From NCBI GenBank assembly GCA_028287465.1, contig JAQBPO010000100.1:1-64000 (forward strand): DNA of 64,000 nt, read 5' to 3'. Source of the DNA: Fibrobacterota bacterium. GTDB lineage: Bacteria > Fibrobacterota > Fibrobacteria > UBA11236. Both the position numbers and the translations under genes were made by a program. A model generated the notes under the pieces. The model saw only the letters and a program-made list of their open reading frames with translations. It was not told the origin of the DNA and did no database searches. This document shows, in pieces, positions 59,361 to 64,000 of the stretch (position 1 is the stretch's first letter; each line of letters opens with the position of its first letter).

Positions 59361-62300
59361 ATGTCAAACTTTCCCTTCAACCGCAAACCTTCACACCTCA
59401 GCACCTTGCTTGGTTACGGCGCGACCTGTTTCGCCTCCCTGGCCCTGGTGCTCGCCTTGGCCGGCGCGGTCCGGGCCGAGGCCCCGAAGTCTGCGGAGGA
59501 ATGGTTCAAGCGCGCGAACGAAATGTACCAGGAAGGCGCGGTGGATGAAGCCATCGGCTCCCTCCAGGAAGCGCTCAAGCTCAAGAAGGATTTCCCCGAA
59601 GCCCTGAGCCTCCTTGGCGCGGCCTACGTGGAGTCCGGCGAGTTCGCCAAGGCCGTGGAGCCTTACAAGGCGGCCAGCGAGCTGAAGCCCAACGATTACT
59701 CGATCCTGCTGGGCTACTCCAACGCTCTGGAAGGCGCGGGGCGACAGGAGGAGGAGCTTCCCGTCGTCAAGAAGCTGTTCAACCTGAACAAGAACGATAT
59801 GGTCACGGGAATCAAGTACCTGACCCTGATGGAAGCCGCGGGCCGGGAGAAGCATGTCGCCGACTACATCGCCGTGCTCGAGGACCTGCGCAAGCTTCCG
59901 AATTCCGATCCCACCTATACCGCCAAGCTGGCGCGCGCCTACAACAAGACCGGCGATTATGCCAAGGCCGTAGGCGCCTACACGGAACTGGTCAAGGCCT
60001 CGCCGGAATCCGGGGAATACTGGTCCGGACTCGCGAATGCCCAGGCCAAGATCGACCCCGTATCCGCCAAGGTATCCTACCAGAAGGCCATCCTCTATAC
60101 CGACAAGGCCGATGAGCGCGCCCGCCTGCAGAAGGCCATGGCGGCCCTGGGCAATGCTCCCGCTCCGGCCAAAACCGCCGCTCCCGCGGCCGCCGCCCCG
60201 GCCGCGCCCGTTGCCGTCGCTCCTTCCGCGCCCGCCGCCCCCGTAATCGCCGGTCCCAGCGCCGCCGATAAGGCCAGGGAAGCCGCCGAGGCCAAGGCCA
60301 AGGCGGACGCCGATCGCAAAGCCGCCGAGGTCGCCGCTGCCGCGGAAGCCAAGGCCAAAGCCGATGCCGACAAGGCCACCAAGGCCGAAGCCGCCGCCCT
60401 CGCCGCCGCCGAGGCGAAAGCCAAGGCCGATGCCGCGAAGCAGTCCAAGGAAGCCGCGGCCTTCCAGGCCGCCGCCGAAAAGAAGGCCGCCGCGGAAGCC
60501 AAGGCCCAGGCCGAAGCCTCCGCCAAGGCGCAAGCCGAAGCCGACAGGAAATCGAAACAGGATGCCGAGGCCCAGGCCGCCGCCGAGAAGAAGGCCGCCG
60601 CGGAAGTGACCGCCCAGACGGCCGCCGCCAACAAAGCCCAGGCTGAATTGGACAAGAAGGCCCTCGCCGAAGCGAAGGCCAAAGCCCATGCCGACAGCGT
60701 GGCCCAGGCCCAGGCCGATAAGAAGGCCAAGCTCGACGCGGTCGCCCAGGCCGCCGCTGAGAAGAAGGCCCTCGCCGAAGCGGAAGCCAAGGCCAAGGCG
60801 GATGCCAAGGCCGCCGCCCTTGCCCAGGCCGAAGCGGATAAGAAAGCCCGTGATGAAGCGGCCCGTCTCGCGCGGGAAGATGCCTCCCGCAAGGCCAAGG
60901 AACATGCGGACAGCCTGGCCACCGCCGCTGCCGCCAAAAAGGCCGCCGACCTGGCCGCCGCCGCCGACGCCAAGACCCGCGCCGAGATCGAGCGCAAAGC
61001 CAAGGAAGAGGCCCAGAAGCTCGCGAAGGAAGAAGCCGCCCGCAAAGCCAAGGAGCGTACCGACAGCCTGGCGCGCGTAGCGGTCGAGAAGAAGGCCGCC
61101 GCGGATGCGGAAGCCAAGGCCAAGGCGGAAGCCAAGGCCGCAGCGCTGGCCCAGGCCGCCGCCGAAAAGCAAGCGAAGGAAGAGGCCATCAAGTTGGCGA
61201 AGGAAGATGCGGCCCGCAAGGCCAAGGCGCGCGCGGACAGTCTCGCGCAGGTCCAGGCCGAGCGGAAGGCCGTCGCGGAGGCGGAAGCGAAAGCCAAGGT
61301 CGAGGCCCAGCGCCTGGCCCGGGAAGAGGCCTCGCGCAAGGCCAAGGAGCATGCGGACAGCGTAGCCACCGCCGTCGCCGCCAAGAAGGCCGCGGATCTC
61401 GCGGCGGCCGCCGACGCCAAGGCCCGCGCGGAAGTGGAGCGCAAGGCCAAGGAAGAGGCCCTGAAACTCGCGAAGGAAGAAGCCGCCCGCAAGGCCAAAG
61501 AACGCACCGACAGTCTGGCCCAGGTGGCCGCGGCGAAGAAAGCCGCCGCTGAAGCCGAAGCGAAGGCGAAGGCCGAAGCCCAGAAGCTCGCGAAAGAGGA
61601 GACCGATCGCCGCGCCAAGGCGCGCGCCGACAGCCTCGCCCAGGCCGCCATAGAGAAGAAGGCCGCAGCCGAAGCGGAAGCCAAGGCCAAGGCCGAGGCC
61701 CAACGCCTCGCGAAGGAAGACGCCGCCCGTCGCCTGAAGGCCCGCAATGACAGCCTGGCCCAAGTCGCGGCCGAGAAGAAGGCCGCGGCGGAAGCCGAGG
61801 CGAAGGCGAAAGCCGAAGCCAAGGCCGCCGCCCTTGCGCAGGCCGCCGCCGAAAAGGCCGCTGAAGCCAAGGCCAAGGCCGAGGCCCAGAAGCTCGCGAA
61901 GGAAGAGGCCGACCGCCGTGCCAAGGCCCGTGCCGATAGCCTATCCCAGGTAGCCGCCGAGAAGAAGGCCGCCGCCGAAGCGGAAGCCAAAGCCAAGGCC
62001 GAAGCGCAGAAGCTGGCCAAGGAAGAGGCGGACCGCCGGGCTAAGGCGCGTGCCGACAGCCTGGCCCAGGTCGCCATAGAGAAAAAGGCCGCGGCAGAGG
62101 CGGAAGCGAAAGCGAAGGCGGAAGCCCAACGTCTTGCGAAGGAAGAGGCGGACCGCCGCGCCAAGGCCAAGGCCGACAGCCTGGCCCAGGTCGCCATAGA
62201 GAAGAAGGCTGCCGCGGAAGCCGCCGCGAAGGCCAAGGCGGAAGCCCAACGTCTTGCGAAGGAGGATGCGGATCGCCGTGCCAAGGCGCGTGCCGACAGT

Positions 62301-64000
62301 CTGGCCCAGGTAGCCATCGAAAAGAAGGCCGCGGCGGAAGCCGAGGCAAAGGCGAAAGCCGAAGCCAAGGCGGCCGCGCTCGCGCAGGCCGCCGCCGAGA
62401 AGAAGGCCAAGGAAGAGGCCGCACGCCTCGCGAAGGAAGAGGCGGATCGCCGGGCCAAGGCCCGCGCGGACAGCCTGGCCCAAGTCGCCTTGGAAAAGAA
62501 AGCCGCGGCGGAAGCCGAAGCGAAAGCGAAGGCGGAAGCCCAGCGCCTTGCGAAAGAGGAAGCCGATCGCCGCGCGAAAGCCCGTGCGGACAGCCTCGCC
62601 CAGGTAGCGGCGGAAAAGAAGGCCGCCGCGGAAGCGGAAGCCAAGGCCAAGGCGGAGGCCGCCCGGGTCGCGAAAATCGAAGCGGATCGCCGCGCCAAGG
62701 CCCATGCCGATAGTCTGGCCCAGGTAGCGGCCGAGAAGAAGGCGGCGGCCGAAGCCGCCCGTCTCGCGAAGTTGGAAGCGGAACGTCTAGCCAAGATCGA
62801 AGCGGAACGGCGGGCCAAGGCCAAGGCGGACAGCATCGCGGTAGTGGTCGCGGAGAGAAAAGCCGCGGCGGAAGCCAAGGCGAAGGCGGATGCGGAAGCC
62901 GCCCGTCTCGCGAAGGAAGAGGCGGATCGTCGTGCCAAGGCCAAGGCCGACAGCCTCTCAAGGGTAGCCGCCGAGAAGAAGGCGGCCGCCGAAGAGGCCG
63001 CCCGTCTCGCCAAATTGGAAGCCGAGCGCAAGGCCAAGGCCCGCGCCGACAGCCTGGAACAGGTGGCTATCGAACGGAAGGCCGCGGCGGAAGCCAAGGC
63101 GAAGGCGGATGCGGAAGCGGCCCGCTTGGCCCGTGAAGAAGCCATCCGCGTCGCCAAGGCGCGTGCGGACAGCCTGTCCCGCGTGGAAGCGGAGCGCAAG
63201 GCGAAGGCGGAAGCCGAACGCCTGGCACGCGAAGAGGCCGCCCGCCTCGCGCGGGAAGAAGCCGCCCGCGTAGCCAAGGCCAAGGCCGACAGCCTCGCCA
63301 AGGTGGAAGCGGAACGCAGGGCCGCCGCCGAGGCCGAACGCGAGTTCCAGGGACAGGTCTCATCCCTGATCGCGCAACAGCCCGGTAAGCTGGATACCGC
63401 CACGGTTCTCGCCAAGATCCAGGATCGCAAGGCCACGGCCAAGATCCCGGACCCCCGCTTGTATCAAGCGGAAGCGGTCATCAATTTCCGGCAATGGAAC
63501 TTCCGGCCCGCGGTCGAGAACCTGCGCAAGGTGAAGGTCCTCTCCTCCTCGGAAAACCGGATGATGGCCCTTTCCCTGTTCGAACTCCAGGACTATGCCG
63601 GAGCCTTGAAATACTTCCAGAAGGTCCCGGACATCGCATCCAACCGCGCGGAATGGGGCAAGTACATCAAGACCTTGCTTGAAACCAAGCAGCGTCCCGT
63701 CGCCGCGGCCCAGTACGAAGGCTATCTGGCGAAATACCCGGACGCCGACGATGCCCTCAACTTCCTCGTCGACTACTACCGCCAGCCGCTCCAGAAGGAA
63801 AAGCTGATCCCCAAGCTCGAGATGCAATTGGCCAAGAACCCGAAGGATGCCGCCCTTCTTTCCGAGCTGATCGCCCTCTATGACAAGGCCAGCCCCAGGT
63901 CCATCGAGTACCGGGAGCGTTACCTCCAGGAGAATCCCGACGATGCCAAGCAGGCCATGGCGCTCGCCCAGGCCTATGAAGCCAAGAACAACCTCCCGGC
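59361..64000 (+). CDS. giant TPR protein with 20 charged helical repeats (partial at window end)
   Basis: Translated directly from ATG 59361 (GGAG six bases upstream); open to the last base, at least 1546 residues. Parts: signal peptide (about 15-40), TPR domain (about 45-265, EAIGSLQEALKLKKDFPEALSLLGAAYVESGEFAKAVEPY...), Ala/Pro linker, then about 1030 residues (about 300-1325) of Ala/Lys/Glu/Arg helix with twenty copies of a motif like RADSLAQVA at about 40-residue spacing, often KxRADSLAQVxxEKKAAAEAEAKAKAEA. A second helical repeat domain with TPR-like units (from about 1330, AVINFRQWNFRPAVENLRKV...) continues off the end. Very long antisense frames here are shadows. Role inferred: TolA-like periplasmic spacer or scaffold. 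Confidence 0.9.
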   Translation, partial: MSNFPFNRKPSHLSTLLGYGATCFASLALVLALAGAVRAEAPKSAEEWFKRANEMYQEGAVDEAIGSLQEALKLKKDFPEALSLLGAAYVESGEFAKAVEPYKAASELKPNDYSILLGYSNALEGAGRQEEELPVVKKLFNLNKNDMVTGIKYLTLMEAAGREKHVADYIAVLEDLRKLPNSDPTYTAKLARAYNKTGDYAKAVGAYTELVKASPESGEYWSGLANAQAKIDPVSAKVSYQKAILYTDKADERARLQKAMAALGNAPAPAKTAAPAAAAPAAPVAVAPSAPAAPVIAGPSAADKAREAAEAKAKADADRKAAEVAAAAEAKAKADADKATKAEAAALAAAEAKAKADAAKQSKEAAAFQAAAEKKAAAEAKAQAEASAKAQAEADRKSKQDAEAQAAAEKKAAAEVTAQTAAANKAQAELDKKALAEAKAKAHADSVAQAQADKKAKLDAVAQAAAEKKALAEAEAKAKADAKAAALAQAEADKKARDEAARLAREDASRKAKEHADSLATAAAAKKAADLAAAADAKTRAEIERKAKEEAQKLAKEEAARKAKERTDSLARVAVEKKAAADAEAKAKAEAKAAALAQAAAEKQAKEEAIKLAKEDAARKAKARADSLAQVQAERKAVAEAEAKAKVEAQRLAREEASRKAKEHADSVATAVAAKKAADLAAAADAKARAEVERKAKEEALKLAKEEAARKAKERTDSLAQVAAAKKAAAEAEAKAKAEAQKLAKEETDRRAKARADSLAQAAIEKKAAAEAEAKAKAEAQRLAKEDAARRLKARNDSLAQVAAEKKAAAEAEAKAKAEAKAAALAQAAAEKAAEAKAKAEAQKLAKEEADRRAKARADSLSQVAAEKKAAAEAEAKAKAEAQKLAKEEADRRAKARADSLAQVAIEKKAAAEAEAKAKAEAQRLAKEEADRRAKAKADSLAQVAIEKKAAAEAAAKAKAEAQRLAKEDADRRAKARADSLAQVAIEKKAAAEAEAKAKAEAKAAALAQAAAEKKAKEEAARLAKEEADRRAKARADSLAQVALEKKAAAEAEAKAKAEAQRLAKEEADRRAKARADSLAQVAAEKKAAAEAEAKAKAEAARVAKIEADRRAKAHADSLAQVAAEKKAAAEAARLAKLEAERLAKIEAERRAKAKADSIAVVVAERKAAAEAKAKADAEAARLAKEEADRRAKAKADSLSRVAAEKKAAAEEAARLAKLEAERKAKARADSLEQVAIERKAAAEAKAKADAEAARLAREEAIRVAKARADSLSRVEAERKAKAEAERLAREEAARLAREEAARVAKAKADSLAKVEAERRAAAEAEREFQGQVSSLIAQQPGKLDTATVLAKIQDRKATAKIPDPRLYQAEAVINFRQWNFRPAVENLRKVKVLSSSENRMMALSLFELQDYAGALKYFQKVPDIASNRAEWGKYIKTLLETKQRPVAAAQYEGYLAKYPDADDALNFLVDYYRQPLQKEKLIPKLEMQLAKNPKDAALLSELIALYDKASPRSIEYRERYLQENPDDAKQAMALAQAYEAKNNLP
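60280..63345 (+). repeat. 120-bp tandem repeats coding the 40-residue helix unit
   Basis: Within the 59361 gene, near-identical blocks recur every 120 bases, e.g. around 62041, 62161 and 62281 (GACAGCCTGGCCCAGGTNGCC). The protein unit varies more at its edges than at the DSLAQV core, and sequence identity between adjacent units is highest in the middle of the array (61990-62700), which suggests recent expansion there. Confidence 0.85.

Noticed and set aside
59391-63442. Very long minus-strand open frames (790 and 1115 residues) opposite the repeat gene
   Set aside because: They are antisense to a low-complexity Ala/Lys/Glu array with no stops on the other strand. Their translations are pure low-complexity (Gly/Leu/Phe/Arg or Ala/Ser/Arg), lack plausible starts, and the plus-strand frame has a signal peptide, Shine-Dalgarno and TPR domains.

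Overview
The window is 64 kb of GC-rich bacterial chromosome carrying about 45 protein genes and no rRNA, complete tRNA, CRISPR array or insertion sequence that I can recognise. The lineage is probably Fibrobacterota or a close FCB-group relative (inference). Support comes from two TIGR02147-family proteins, a family first defined as a Fibrobacter paralogue set; three secreted proteins with C-terminal tails like type IX secretion (T9SS) sorting domains; many lipoproteins with carboxypeptidase-regulatory-like, LamG or propeller folds; and a large outer-membrane protein with SprA-like sequence.

Layout. 1-7.3 kb: secreted protein, pirin, FMN reductase, small membrane protein, methionine aminopeptidase, a Pro/Ser-rich disordered protein, a secreted protein coupled to a SnoaL-like protein, and a DUF72 protein. 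7.3-12.4 kb: a GH99-like secreted glycosidase candidate divergent from TIGR02147 regulator no. 1, which is coupled to a DUF2341/LamG lipoprotein. 12.4-20.1 kb: AI-2E family transporter, degenerate TrpD-like protein, ArgA, a conserved unknown and ComEC. 20.4-28.1 kb: HU, small lipoprotein, DUF4416, lipoprotein metzincin, conserved unknown, RuvX, SH3b/DUF4388 protein and TypA. 28.3-33.7 kb: a five-gene minus-strand operon of TIGR02147 no. 2, lipoprotein, BNR propeller, intradiol-dioxygenase-like protein and pectate-lyase-3-like protein. 34-41.4 kb: DUF6174 lipoprotein, SMC, histidine kinase and NtrC-type response regulator. 41.5-50.1 kb: a second disordered protein, an ECF-like sigma factor, then lipoprotein, large SprA-like outer-membrane protein and Omp85 protein. 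50.1-56.1 kb: TPR/DUF3857/transglutaminase protein, M64 peptidase and partner. 56.3-59.1 kb: a complete EF-P beta-lysylation set (epmB, efp, epmA). 59.4 kb to the end: a giant TPR protein with twenty copies of a roughly 40-residue charged helical repeat, running off the window.

The most unusual content is intergenic. (1) Five loci carry tandem, roughly 60-bp hairpin units (96 bp at one locus) of one family. Their stems vary in a compensated way, and the units abut stop codons or supply Shine-Dalgarno-like sequence. (2) A four-unit pyrimidine-rich hairpin array shows compensated stem changes. (3) Two 230-266 bp elements with 32-34 bp terminal inverted repeats share internal sequence blocks in opposite orientations. 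Each lies in a convergent intergenic region beside a polypyrimidine-rich tract and just past the stop of a minus-strand gene. These look like an undescribed family of structured RNA or small mobile elements.

At protein level the best candidates for new biology are the repeated TIGR02147 plus surface-lipoprotein modules, next to genes with possible polysaccharide or aromatic substrates, and a disordered protein carrying three PPxY motifs and one RVxF motif of a kind that binds eukaryotic proteins.
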